This document shows, piece after piece, positions 24,315-33,517 of a stretch of DNA of 64,000 bases. The notes under the pieces were generated by a model that saw nothing but the letters and a program-made list of their open reading frames with translations, made no database searches and had not been told where the DNA came from. Every line of letters starts with the position of its first letter. Positions within the stretch are counted from its first letter, which is position 1. Source of the stretch: CAWATZ01 sp963784995 (GTDB taxonomy: Bacteria > Planctomycetota > Planctomycetia > Gemmatales > Gemmataceae); NCBI GenBank assembly GCA_963784995.1, contig CAWATZ010000003.1, forward strand, positions 1,798,001-1,862,000, in the 5' to 3' direction. Position numbers and translations under genes: made by a program.

Positions 24315-27155
24315 ATGGCCGCGTCTCCACTCAGTTCGCTGATCGGTCAAATCGAGAAGCTGTCGCGCGGTCCCTGCGAAAAGCAAAGGACCGATCTGCA
24401 GCTCCTTGACGTGTTCGCCGCGACACAGGACGAGCTGGCGTTCGCGGAGCTGGTCGCCCGGCATGGGCCGCTGGTGCTGCGGGTCTGCCGGCGGGTGCTG
24501 CACCACGAACAGGACGCCGAGGACGCCTTCCAGGCGACCTTTCTGGTGCTGGCGCAGCGCCACGGCTCGATCCAGAAACGCGAGTCCTTGACCAGTTGGT
24601 TGTACGGAGTGGCTTATCGCACGGCCATGCGAGCCAAACGCAGCGCAGCCAGGCGACGCAACCACGAGGCCCGCTCGCAAGAGGGCAGGCCCGCAACCGC
24701 CGTCAGCCCAACCTGGGATGACGTGCAGGCCATTCTGGACGAGGAGATCCAGCGCTTGCCGGAAACCTTCCGGGCCGCGTTTGTCCTCTGCGTCCTGGAG
24801 GGCAAGACGGTGGCAGCGGCCGCTGCCGAGCTGCATTGGAAGGAGGGCACTGTGTCCAGCCGGCTGACGCGAGCACGGCAGTGGCTCCAGCAGCATCTGT
24901 CCCGGCGTGGCATCCAGCTGCCGGCGCTGCTAGCGGCCCTGTGCCTTGCGGACAGTGCCCGTGCGAGAGTGCCGAGCGAGCTGGCGCGGTCGGCGATCCG
25001 GTTGGGGCTCCTGGGTGCGGCCGGTGGACCCGCCGCCGGACAGATTCCTCCTGTGGTGGCCGCCCTGGCGGCCGGAGTGAGCCGAGCCATGTTCCTTCAG
25101 AAAACCCGGATCGCCATCCTCGTTTTGCTCGCCCTTGGCCTGTTCGCTTCTGGCGCCGGGATGCTAGCCCAGCAAATGCTGCCGGCCCGGGAACAGCCAG
25201 GCGAACGTCCGAAATCCGAAGGCCGAAGTCCGGAGCGGCAATGGCCAGCGGCTGTCCCGAAGGATGCGATCACCTACAGCGGCCGGGTGCTTGGGCCGGA
25301 CAATCGGCCTGTCGCCGGGGCCAAACTGTACCTGACGAAGAGGCAGGGTTACCTCAGACGACCTGCGCCTTCAGCCGAGTACGCAACGACCGGAGCGGAC
25401 GGCCGCTTCCAGCTCACTGTTCCGAAAGCGGACATTCGCGATTGGACCACTGTCGTCGTGGCCGCCGCGGCCAAGTACGGGCCTGGTTGGGTGGAAGTCT
25501 CGGCGGATGGCATGAGGGACGACCTGACACTTCGTTTGGTGGAAGACGACGTGCCGATCACCGGCCAGGTCGTCGATCTGGAGGGGAAGCCAATTCCGGG
25601 CGCGACACTCACCGTGCTGCAAATCAATGCGGCTCCTGGAGAAGACCTCGGCCCCTGGCTCGAAGCCGTCAACAGCAAGAAAGGGCGGAGCCTGGACCAC
25701 GAGCAGAAGCACCTGGAGAAGTTCACTATCGCCCTGTCTCCAAAGGTCACAACGGACGCCGAGGGCCGTTTACGCTTGACCGGCATTGGCCGCAACCGCC
25801 TCGTCCGGGTGCAGCTCGACGGGCCAACCATCGCCAGCCAGCAGTTTGGCATCCTGACCCGGCCCGGAAAGACCCTGGAAGTGCGGGAATTTGAGGGCCT
25901 GTTCGTGACCGGTCACGCGCGCACGTTTGCCACCTACCACGGAGCGACTTTCCGGCACGCGGCTGCCCCGACCAGGCCGGTCGTCGGCCTGGTTCGGGAC
26001 AAAGACACGAAGAAACCGCTGGCTGGGGTCACGATCCAGAGCGAAAAGCTGGCCAACTACCCCATCCACGGCCTGGACATCATCCACACCACCACCGATG
26101 CCCAGGGACGCTACCGACTCACGGGTCTTCCCAGGGGGAAAGGCAACATCCTCAAGGTGGTGCCGGCCGGCGACCAGCCCCTCGTCGCGATCTACGCCAA
26201 CGTGCCCGACAGCCCCGGACTGAATCCGGTGACGGTGGATTGCGAGCTGAAACGGGGTGTCTGGATCGAAGGCAAGATTACCGACAAGGTGACGGGGGCG
26301 CCCCTTCAAGCGGACGTGGAGTACCACTACCGGTGGGAGGACAACCCGATCTTGAGCGATTACCCTGATGCAGCGCTCTCGCATGCCGGGGTCACTGCGA
26401 AAGAGGACGGATCGTACCGGATCGTCGGCTTGCCCGGTCCCGGCTTGGTGGCCGTGTGGCACAAAGCCAGGTATCTCTGTGCCTCCGAACGGGATGATGA
26501 GCAGGGAGCCAAGGAACCCTCTCTGTCCTCCTACGGGATCGACTTCGCACTCAACTATAGCGCCCTCGCCCGGGTCGATCCTCCAAAGGGGGCCGCTGTG
26601 CTGAAGCGCGACGTGACCCTGGACCCGGGCTGGACCTTCACGGGAATCGTCCTCGGGCCGGATCGTCAACCTCTGGCCGGCGCACGAGGCTTCCGCGGCT
26701 TTTCCTGGGACCGCGAGGGGATGAAGACGGCTGAGTTCACGGTCCGCACGTACAACCCACGTCGGCCGCGCGACGTTGTCTTCCAGCACGCGGAGAAGAG
26801 ATTGGTCGGGGTAGCTCGGCCTCCGAAAGAGAATGGGGGCACGGTCACGGTGCAAATGGGACCTGGCGCGACGGTTGCCGGCCGGCTCGTGGACAAGGAC
26901 GGTCAGCCCCGGCCTGGAGTGGAGCTGGCGCCGGTGTTCGGCCGGAAAGATGACCTTTCGGCCTGGCCCTGGGCGGAGTATCCTCTCGGACGTACCAGGA
27001 CCGACCGGGAGGGCCGGTTCCGCTTCGAGGCGCTGCTGCCTGGATACGAAGTCGGCCTCTACGACCGCAAGATTGGCGTGTATTCCGGCGGCACGCTGCG
27101 CTCGGGCGAGACGAAGGACCTGGGCGACGTGCGGCTCCAGCGGCAGGCAAAATGA
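24315..27155 (+). CDS. ECF sigma factor fused to a membrane anchor and carboxypeptidase-regulatory-like repeats (MAASP subfamily)
   Basis: From the ATG at 24315 the protein is 946 residues. It starts MAASPLSSLIGQIEKLSRGP, nearly the same as the gene at 31845, which supports this start and not the longer fused frame. Sigma2 covers about 28-112 (LDVFAATQDELAFAELVARH; DAEDAFQATFLVLAQRH), sigma4 about 133-195 (IQRLPETFRAAFVLCVLEGK; AELHWKEGTVSSRLTRARQW). The helix is at about 265-285 (RIAILVLLALGLFASGAGML). The extracytoplasmic part has units such as YSGRVLGPDNRPVAGAKLYL, ITGQVVDLEGKPIPGATLTV and TTDAQGRYRLTGLPRG. It follows the DUF1583-like gene by 17 bases. The tethered-sigma model is inferred from topology. 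Confidence 0.9.
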   Translation: MAASPLSSLIGQIEKLSRGPCEKQRTDLQLLDVFAATQDELAFAELVARHGPLVLRVCRRVLHHEQDAEDAFQATFLVLAQRHGSIQKRESLTSWLYGVAYRTAMRAKRSAARRRNHEARSQEGRPATAVSPTWDDVQAILDEEIQRLPETFRAAFVLCVLEGKTVAAAAAELHWKEGTVSSRLTRARQWLQQHLSRRGIQLPALLAALCLADSARARVPSELARSAIRLGLLGAAGGPAAGQIPPVVAALAAGVSRAMFLQKTRIAILVLLALGLFASGAGMLAQQMLPAREQPGERPKSEGRSPERQWPAAVPKDAITYSGRVLGPDNRPVAGAKLYLTKRQGYLRRPAPSAEYATTGADGRFQLTVPKADIRDWTTVVVAAAAKYGPGWVEVSADGMRDDLTLRLVEDDVPITGQVVDLEGKPIPGATLTVLQINAAPGEDLGPWLEAVNSKKGRSLDHEQKHLEKFTIALSPKVTTDAEGRLRLTGIGRNRLVRVQLDGPTIASQQFGILTRPGKTLEVREFEGLFVTGHARTFATYHGATFRHAAAPTRPVVGLVRDKDTKKPLAGVTIQSEKLANYPIHGLDIIHTTTDAQGRYRLTGLPRGKGNILKVVPAGDQPLVAIYANVPDSPGLNPVTVDCELKRGVWIEGKITDKVTGAPLQADVEYHYRWEDNPILSDYPDAALSHAGVTAKEDGSYRIVGLPGPGLVAVWHKARYLCASERDDEQGAKEPSLSSYGIDFALNYSALARVDPPKGAAVLKRDVTLDPGWTFTGIVLGPDRQPLAGARGFRGFSWDREGMKTAEFTVRTYNPRRPRDVVFQHAEKRLVGVARPPKENGGTVTVQMGPGATVAGRLVDKDGQPRPGVELAPVFGRKDDLSAWPWAEYPLGRTRTDREGRFRFEALLPGYEVGLYDRKIGVYSGGTLRSGETKDLGDVRLQRQAK

Positions 27156-27268
27156 CGAGGTGGCGACGCCAGGGTGGAGGGAGGAGGGGGTTTCACAGGT
27201 TGCTATACTGAGGTGCCCGGATTGCGCGGCAATCCGAGGCGTCCCGAACCAGTTCAACGGAGGATCTC

Positions 27269-28810
27269 ATGTTCCGCAACCGTCGTCTCTGTGTCCTCGC
27301 AATCGGACTGATCCTGGTCACCGCTGCCCTGGCGAGGGACAAGCCGACCCCGGCCGATCGCCTCAAGGCCCTACAACAAGAGGTCGCCGACGCCGAGGCG
27401 GCCTTTCGCGCTGCCTGGGCGAAACTGCCGGACCCCCACCAGGAGGACCCAGCCGTGGAGAAGCTGTACCAGGTCTTCCGCAAGAAACAGCAGGCCAATT
27501 TCGCTGCCGCCGTGGAGATGGCGAAAGCCGACCCCAAGTCGGACACCGGTTTCGCTTGCCTGGAATGGCTGCTGCTGACTTACCAGGCCCACTATTTGCC
27601 GGCCGCCAAACCGGCCCTGGACTTGCTGATCGAGCATCACGCGACCAACCCCAAAATCGGCCCCGGTATCGCGCTCCTGGCATACGTCCCGCCGACGGAG
27701 CAGGATTCGATTCACGGCCAGGCGGTGGCCCTGCTGCAAGCGGTGGCCCAGAAGAACCCGGACAGGACGGCTCGCGGGCAGGCGGCCCTTGGACTGGCCC
27801 GGCTGGCCATGGAAAGGTTCCGCCTGGCCGAATCGAAGGCGAGCCCCGACACCGAGAGCCTGGCCGACGCCGCCGAGAAGGCTTTTACCGGGATCGTCAA
27901 GGATTATGGCGAGTGCCCGGACCTGCGACCCAACCAGGGCAAGTCGTCGGCCACCCTTGGCGACGTGGCCGGCAGATACCTGACGGAGCTGCGCCGTTTG
28001 CGGATCGGCCAGCCGGCCCCGGAGATCGAAGGCGTTGACCTTGGGGGCGCCAAGTTCAAGCTGAGCGACTACCGCGGCAAGGTGGTCCTGCTGGTGTTCT
28101 GGGCGTCGTGGTGTGGACCGTGCATGGCCGATGTGCCGCACGAAAAGGAGCTGGTCCAGCGATTCAAGGGCCGGCCGTTCGTGCTGATCGGGGTGAACGG
28201 CGATAACACCAGGGAGAACGGCAGCAAGGCGGTGCAGAAGCACGAGATTCCCTGGCGGTCCTTCTGGAACGGCGAGAGGGGCAGCGCCGACTCGATCGCG
28301 GCGGCCTGGAACGTCCGCGGTTGGCCGACCGTGTACGTGATCGACGCCAAGGGCGTCATACGGCAGAAATACCTTCACCGCAAGCGGCTGGACGAGCCGC
28401 TGGAGAAGCTGGTGGCCGAGGCGGAGGGGAAGAAGGCAGGCGCGGAGCGGGCTGCACCTCGGGCAGACACGTTTGAAGATCTTGCTCAATTCAACCATGG
28501 GGGAGGCATTGTCTCGGGGACCGGCATCAGAGACAAGGGTGGCTTTACCGTGGTTTCCCTGGAGGCTGCCGCCGGCAGCAGCAAGTTAGCCGTGTCCTGG
28601 GCGGTGAAGGAAGAGCAACGCCGCACCCTCGCGGATTTCCGGGTCATTGTCGTGGATGCGGTCGGGAAACGACACCACGCCAGCGCTGAAAGCAAAGCCT
28701 CGGCGGGGGGCAACGGAATCACGGTGTTCACGTTCGTGACGGAATTCAACCTCAGCAGTGACAAGATCGCCTCGCTCGTGATCCAGCAACGTGTACAGGA
28801 GAAAAAGTGA
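27269..28810 (+). CDS. TlpA-like thioredoxin-fold protein with a C-terminal module shared with a sigma factor
   Basis: A protein of 513 residues with a signal peptide (residues 1-22) and GGAGG ribosome site. Residues about 25-240 are helical and of unknown family. Residues about 246-385 are a TlpA/AhpC-type thioredoxin domain with CGPC (Cys282, Cys285) in LLVFWASWCGPCMADVPHEK and the cis-Pro region GWPTVYVID, indicating a periplasmic thiol-disulfide reductase. Residues about 405-508 (TFEDLAQFNHGGGIVSGTGI to KIASLVIQQR) are about 80 percent identical by eye to a module of the sigma protein at 31845. TlpA proteins usually act in cytochrome c maturation or redox repair, but none of those genes is nearby. 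The position inside the sigma array and the shared module suggest a common ligand or partner. Confidence 0.88.
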   Translation: MFRNRRLCVLAIGLILVTAALARDKPTPADRLKALQQEVADAEAAFRAAWAKLPDPHQEDPAVEKLYQVFRKKQQANFAAAVEMAKADPKSDTGFACLEWLLLTYQAHYLPAAKPALDLLIEHHATNPKIGPGIALLAYVPPTEQDSIHGQAVALLQAVAQKNPDRTARGQAALGLARLAMERFRLAESKASPDTESLADAAEKAFTGIVKDYGECPDLRPNQGKSSATLGDVAGRYLTELRRLRIGQPAPEIEGVDLGGAKFKLSDYRGKVVLLVFWASWCGPCMADVPHEKELVQRFKGRPFVLIGVNGDNTRENGSKAVQKHEIPWRSFWNGERGSADSIAAAWNVRGWPTVYVIDAKGVIRQKYLHRKRLDEPLEKLVAEAEGKKAGAERAAPRADTFEDLAQFNHGGGIVSGTGIRDKGGFTVVSLEAAAGSSKLAVSWAVKEEQRRTLADFRVIVVDAVGKRHHASAESKASAGGNGITVFTFVTEFNLSSDKIASLVIQQRVQEKK

Positions 28811-28957
28811 GGTCAAGGAGATTCGGCAAGGCAGGTCGGAAGGCGCTGTCCAGGTGTCCTGCCCGGACCACAACCTGGTATTGGCAAGAATGCGCCAGCG
28901 ATCGCCGGCCCAGCGGGAACTAAAGGGAAGAGAGCCCGAAACCTTCGAGATCCGACC
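28811..28957 (+). promoter_or_regulatory. leader of the sigma gene at 28958
   Basis: It contains GGACCACAACCTGGTATTGG at about 28863-28882, reminiscent of the GGAACTACCTGGTATCATGG leader motif, and closer to the start GAGAGCCCGA and GACCATG, both also found before the gene at 31845. This points to related regulation of both subfamilies. Confidence 0.4.
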
Positions 28958-31759
28958 ATGGCCACCGCACCAAACAAGACGCTGCTCCGGGAGATCAAAG
29001 AGCTGGCCGTCGGCCGCGCCGTGCAGCAGGAAACCGACCGCCAGCTGCTGGACTGCTTCACGGCCCAGCGCGACGAGAACGCCTTTGCCCAGCTGGTCCA
29101 GCGGCATGGACCGCTGGTGCTGCGCGTCTGCCGCCGCGTCCTGCACCAGGAGCAGGACGCCGAGGATGCCTTCCAGGCCACCTTCCTGGTCCTGGCGCGG
29201 CAGGCCGGCTCGATCCGCAAACGGGAGAGCCTGGCGAGCTGGTTGCACGGGGTGGCGTACCGGACCGCCCTGAAGGCGAAACGCAGCGCGGCCCGGCGTC
29301 GCCACCACGAGGCCAAGCTGCACCAACGGACGCCTCCGGTCTCGGCCTGCCCGGCGTGGGATGACCTGCAGGCCGTTCTGGATGCGGAGATCCAGCGCTT
29401 GCCGGAGGCGTTCCGAGAGGCATTCGTGCTTTGCGTCCTGGAGGGCAAGACGGTCGCGGCAGCCGCCGCCGAGCTGGGCGTCAAGGAGGGCACCCTCTCC
29501 TGGAGGCTGACGCGCGCCCGGCAGCGGCTCCAGCAGCAGCTGGCTCGCCGCAGCATCCAGCTGGCCGCACTGCTGGCAGTCGCGTGCATCGCGGACAGCG
29601 TCCGTGCGACTGTGCCGGCCGAGCTGGCGCGGTCGGCGATCCGATTCGGGCTCCTGGGTGCGGCCGGTGGACCGGCCGTCGAACCGATTCCTCCCGTTGT
29701 GGCCGCCCTGGCGGCCGGAGTGAGCCGAGCCATGTTCCTGACCAAAGCCAAGATCGCAACCATTGTCCTGCTCGCCACAGGTTTGCTCGTTGCTGCCGCG
29801 GGTGCCCTGCTGCATCAGCAGGTCGCTGCCAGAGAGCGGCCGGTTGCCAACACCCAGTCCCAGGCCCGAAGCCCGATCGAGAAGCCGACCGGAGCGGAAG
29901 ACAAGGACGCCATTGTCTACAGCGGCCAGGTGCTTGGACCGGACGATCGGCCTGTGCGGGGTGCCAGGTTGTATTTGGCGGAGATTGGTGTTCGCCGTCA
30001 GCGGCCCCTGGGGGCTGAACTCGTCTCGACCGGGGCCGATGGGCGCTTCCGTTTCACGGTCCCGCAAACGCAATTCGGTGATCGCTACACCGTCGTCGCG
30101 GCCACTGCAGCCAATTTTGGGTCGGGCTGCCTGGACGTCCGGCCAGACGACAAGAAGGACGACCTGACCCTTCGCCTGGTCGCGGATGACGTGCCAATTA
30201 TCGGCCAGATCATTGATCTGGAGGGGAAACCCGTGCCGGGCGCTACCCTCACCGTGCGGGAAATCAATCCAGCGTCCGGGGCAGACCTTCGCTCCTGGCT
30301 TAAAGCGGTCAAGGGAAAGGCACTCTATCGGAGGGGATTCAACTTCGTTCTGCCACCGAAAGTAACGACAGACGCGGAGGGCCGATTCCGATTAACCGGC
30401 GTCGGCCGCAACCGCCTCGTCCGGGTGCAGCTGGATGGGCCGACCATCGCCAGCCAGTTCCTCCACGTCCTGACGGAGCCAGGAGAGACGATCACGGTGC
30501 CGGATGATAGCGGCCCTGAACCACGGTCAGTCACCTGCTACGCACCCAACTTCCGGCATGCAGCCGTCCCAACCCGGCCGATTCTTGGCATCGTTCGCGA
30601 CAAGGACACCAGGAAACCGCTGGCCGGGGTGAAGATCAAGAGCTTCGGAGGAGCCTTCCCACAACCTGAGATCGAGACCACCACCGACGCTGAGGGCCGC
30701 TATCGGCTCGTTGGCATGCCCATAGGGAGGAACTCCCGGTATATTGTCGCCCTTCCGGGGAGCGACGAGCCGTACGTGGCCAGCTGGAAGGAACTACCCG
30801 ACACTCCCTTTCTGAATCCAGTGACTGTCGATGGCGAGCTGAAGCGCGGAATCTGGATCGAGGGCAAAATCACCGACAAGGTAACGGGCAAGCCCTTGCA
30901 GTGGGGAGCTGTGGACTATGACCCGATGGCCACCAACCCACATTTGCGGGATTATCCTGGTGCCGACGTCGCCCTGAGTGAGCAGACCCGCGTTGTAACG
31001 AAAGCGGACGGCTCCTATCGGGTGATCGGCCTGCCGGGGCCCGGCGTGGTCGGTGTGTTGTACTATCGGGAAACTTACTACCTGAAAGCCTCTGATCGGG
31101 AGGACGAGTTTGGGACCAAGGAACGCTCCCTGGGCACGCGCAGTTTGCGTATCTCACCCAGCAGACACAATGCCCTCACCCGGATCGACCCGGCCAAGGG
31201 GGCCAAGTCGCTGAAATGCGACCTGACGCTCGACCCGGGCTGGTCGGCCACGGTCACAGTCCTCGGACCGGACGACAAACCACTTGCTGACGTGCGACGA
31301 TTTGGGCTGGTTTCCGGGAGGTGGACCAGCGACCCGATGAAGCTGGCCGAGTTCACCATGGGATTTAACCCCCACCAACCGCAAGACGTTCTCCTCCAGC
31401 ACCTGGAGAAAGGACTGGTTGGGGTCGCGCATCCGCCGAAAGTGAACGGCGGCTCAGTCACCGTGCGGCTGGAGCCCGGCGCAGTGGTCACGGGCCGGCT
31501 GATGGGCGCGGATGGGCGACCGCTGTCATGCGTTGAGCTGGAGGTCTGGTTCCAGCCGACGAAAAAGTCCGGCCAGCGGTACTATTTCCCCAGGCGCATC
31601 AAGTCGAACAGCGCGGGGCGGTTCCGGATCACGGCGTTGCTGCCAGGCTGCGAGTTCCGCCTGTCCAATGGAGTGAGCGAGTATCATCTGGGCCCTGCAC
31701 CCCGCTCAGGGGAGACAAAGGACCTGGGGGACGTGCAGCTGAAACGGGCGGAAGAATGA
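28958..31759 (+). CDS. ECF sigma factor fused to a membrane anchor and carboxypeptidase-regulatory-like repeats
   Basis: A protein of 933 residues from the ATG at 28958 (MATAPNKTLLREIKELAVGR). Sigma2 covers about 30-112 (LDCFTAQRDENAFAQLVQRH; DAEDAFQATFLVLARQAG), sigma4 about 135-195 (IQRLPEAFREAFVLCVLEGK; AELGVKEGTLSWRLTRARQR). The helix is at about 265-286 (KIATIVLLATGLLVAAAGAL). Outside repeats include YSGQVLGPDDRPVRGARLYL, IIGQIIDLEGKPVPGATLTV, IEGKITDKVTGKPLQWGAV and VTGRLMGADGRPLSCVELEV. It is closest to the copy at 24315. It is intact, like those at 17153, 20304 and 24315. It lies just after the TlpA gene, with 147 bases of leader. A membrane-tethered regulator is the likely role; targets are unknown. 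Confidence 0.92.
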   Translation: MATAPNKTLLREIKELAVGRAVQQETDRQLLDCFTAQRDENAFAQLVQRHGPLVLRVCRRVLHQEQDAEDAFQATFLVLARQAGSIRKRESLASWLHGVAYRTALKAKRSAARRRHHEAKLHQRTPPVSACPAWDDLQAVLDAEIQRLPEAFREAFVLCVLEGKTVAAAAAELGVKEGTLSWRLTRARQRLQQQLARRSIQLAALLAVACIADSVRATVPAELARSAIRFGLLGAAGGPAVEPIPPVVAALAAGVSRAMFLTKAKIATIVLLATGLLVAAAGALLHQQVAARERPVANTQSQARSPIEKPTGAEDKDAIVYSGQVLGPDDRPVRGARLYLAEIGVRRQRPLGAELVSTGADGRFRFTVPQTQFGDRYTVVAATAANFGSGCLDVRPDDKKDDLTLRLVADDVPIIGQIIDLEGKPVPGATLTVREINPASGADLRSWLKAVKGKALYRRGFNFVLPPKVTTDAEGRFRLTGVGRNRLVRVQLDGPTIASQFLHVLTEPGETITVPDDSGPEPRSVTCYAPNFRHAAVPTRPILGIVRDKDTRKPLAGVKIKSFGGAFPQPEIETTTDAEGRYRLVGMPIGRNSRYIVALPGSDEPYVASWKELPDTPFLNPVTVDGELKRGIWIEGKITDKVTGKPLQWGAVDYDPMATNPHLRDYPGADVALSEQTRVVTKADGSYRVIGLPGPGVVGVLYYRETYYLKASDREDEFGTKERSLGTRSLRISPSRHNALTRIDPAKGAKSLKCDLTLDPGWSATVTVLGPDDKPLADVRRFGLVSGRWTSDPMKLAEFTMGFNPHQPQDVLLQHLEKGLVGVAHPPKVNGGSVTVRLEPGAVVTGRLMGADGRPLSCVELEVWFQPTKKSGQRYYFPRRIKSNSAGRFRITALLPGCEFRLSNGVSEYHLGPAPRSGETKDLGDVQLKRAEE

Positions 31760-31844
31760 CGCCGGGCGAGAGGAAAAACGGGATTGGTTGCCGGTCGGCT
31801 GGGGACTACCGAGACGAGAGCCCGACATCGGAGAACTTCGGACC

Positions 31845-33382
31845 ATGGCTGCGTCTCCACTCTGTTCGCTGATCGGTCACATCGAGAAGCTGCGCGCGGT
31901 CCCTGCGACGAGCAGCGGACCGACCGACAGCTGCTCGAAGTGTTCACCGCGACCCAGGACGAGCTGGCCTTCGCCGAGCTGGTGGCTCGGCATGGGCCGC
32001 TGGTGCTGCGGGTCTGCCGACGGGTGCTGCACCACGAGCAGGACGCCGAGGACGCCTTCCAGGCGACCTTCCTGATCCTGGCGCGTTGCCACGGCTCGAT
32101 CCGCAAGTGTGAGTCCTTGACCAGCTGGTTGTACGGAGTGGCTTATCGCACTGCCATGAAAGCCAAACGCAGCGCAACACGGCGACGCAATCACGAGGCC
32201 CGCTCGCAAGAGGGCAAGCCGCAAACCGTCGCCAGCCCCAGCTGGGATGACGTTCAGGCCATCCTGGACGAGGAGATCCAGCGTTTGCCGGAGACGTTCC
32301 GCTCCGCGTTCGTCCTCTGCGTCCTGGAAGGCAAGACCATCCCGGCAGCGGCTGCCGAGCTGCAGTGCAAGGAAGGCACCGTCTCCAGCCGATTGGGACG
32401 AGCGCGGCAGCGTCTGCAGCAGCAGTTGTCCCGCCGCGGCATCCAGCTGCCGGCGCTGCTGGCGGCCCTGTGCGTGGCGGACAGCGCTCGCGCGACCGTG
32501 CCGGGCGAGCTGGCCCGGTCGGCGATCCGGTTCGGGCTCCTGGGTACGGCCGGTGGACCGGCCGTCAAGCAGATTCCTCCCGTGGTGGCCGCCCTGGCGG
32601 CCGGAGTGAGCCGAGCCATGTTGCTGACCAAAGCCAAGATCGCCACTGCCGTTTTCCTGCTGGTGAGCCTGTTCGCTGCCGGTGTCAGCGTGCTGATGCA
32701 CCAGCCTCTCACCGCGAAGGAGCCCCCGCTACCGACAGCCAGGAAGGTCGATGCGGCCCCGCCAAAGGTAGACAAGTTTGAAGATCTCGCTCAATTCAAC
32801 TATGGGGGAGGCATGGTCTCAGGGACAGGCATCAGAGACAAGGGCGGCTTCACAGTGGTTTCCCTGGAGGCTGTCGCGGGATGCAGCAAGTTAGCTGTAT
32901 CCTTCGCAGTGAAGGAAGACCAACGGCGCACCCTCTCGGATTTCCGGGTCGTTGTCGTGGATGCGGCCGGGAAACGACACCACGCGAGCGCTGAAAACAA
33001 AGTCTATGCGGGAGGTAACGGGATAATGGTTTTCACGTACGTGTCGGAATTCAACCTCGCCCGAGACAAGATCGACTCGCTCGTGATCCAGCAGCGTGCC
33101 AGGGGCACCCGCGCTGTCGCTATCAAGCTCTCCAGGGACCAGAAGATTCCCGGCGATGTCCTTCCCGGGACGGCCATCGACGTTGTTGCCGAGATCAGCG
33201 AGCCGATCCAGACCAGCATTGCCCTCCTGAACGTGAAAGTGCTTGCAATCGCCCGGGACGCGGGAGAACAGGCAGTGACGGTGCAGGTCACACCGGAACA
33301 AGTGGCGGTCCTCGCCCTGATGCAACAGGATGGCACGAAACTGGGGATCAAGCTGCGTGAGAAGGAAAAGCCGAGGAAGTAA
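31845..33382 (+). CDS. ECF sigma factor with membrane anchor, TlpA-shared module and CpaB/RcpC-like tail (frameshift near 31893)
   Basis: The ATG at 31845 starts MAASPLCSLIGHIEKL, matching the gene at 24315. One base is missing near 31893 (CTGCGCGCGG where the paralogue has CTGTCGCGCGG); after it the sigma domain continues as CDEQRTDRQLLEVFTATQDE. Sigma2, sigma4 and the helix (KIATAVFLLVSLFAAGVSVL, about 265-285) follow. Instead of carboxypeptidase-like repeats, the outside part has the module also found at the end of the TlpA protein (KFEDLAQFNYGGGMVSGTGI), and then about 95 residues (RAVAIKLSRDQKIPGDVLPG; VQVTPEQVAVLALMQQDGTK) resembling the SAF/RcpC domain of Flp pilus protein CpaB. The total is about 512 residues. 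No other pilus gene lies beside it, apart from a GspE-type gene 16 kb away. The CpaB resemblance is by pattern and should be treated as moderate. Confidence 0.8.
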
Positions 33383-33517
33383 TCGAGCAGTAGCCGCAAG
33401 GAAGGAACAATCTTTGGACGGTGCGGAGCCGGGGCGACGTGGTGGTGAAACCGATCGAGTAATCTTTCTACCCTTCGGCCGGGTCGCCGTGGACTGAATG
33501 ACCAGTTGAGGTTTCCC

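Noticed and set aside
23376..27155. A true fusion of a DUF1583-like protein with a sigma factor
   Set aside because: The alternative frame gives a membrane helix and stop at 24297, and the start at 24315 matches the conserved MAASP start of a paralogue. Other indels in the window make a frameshift more likely.
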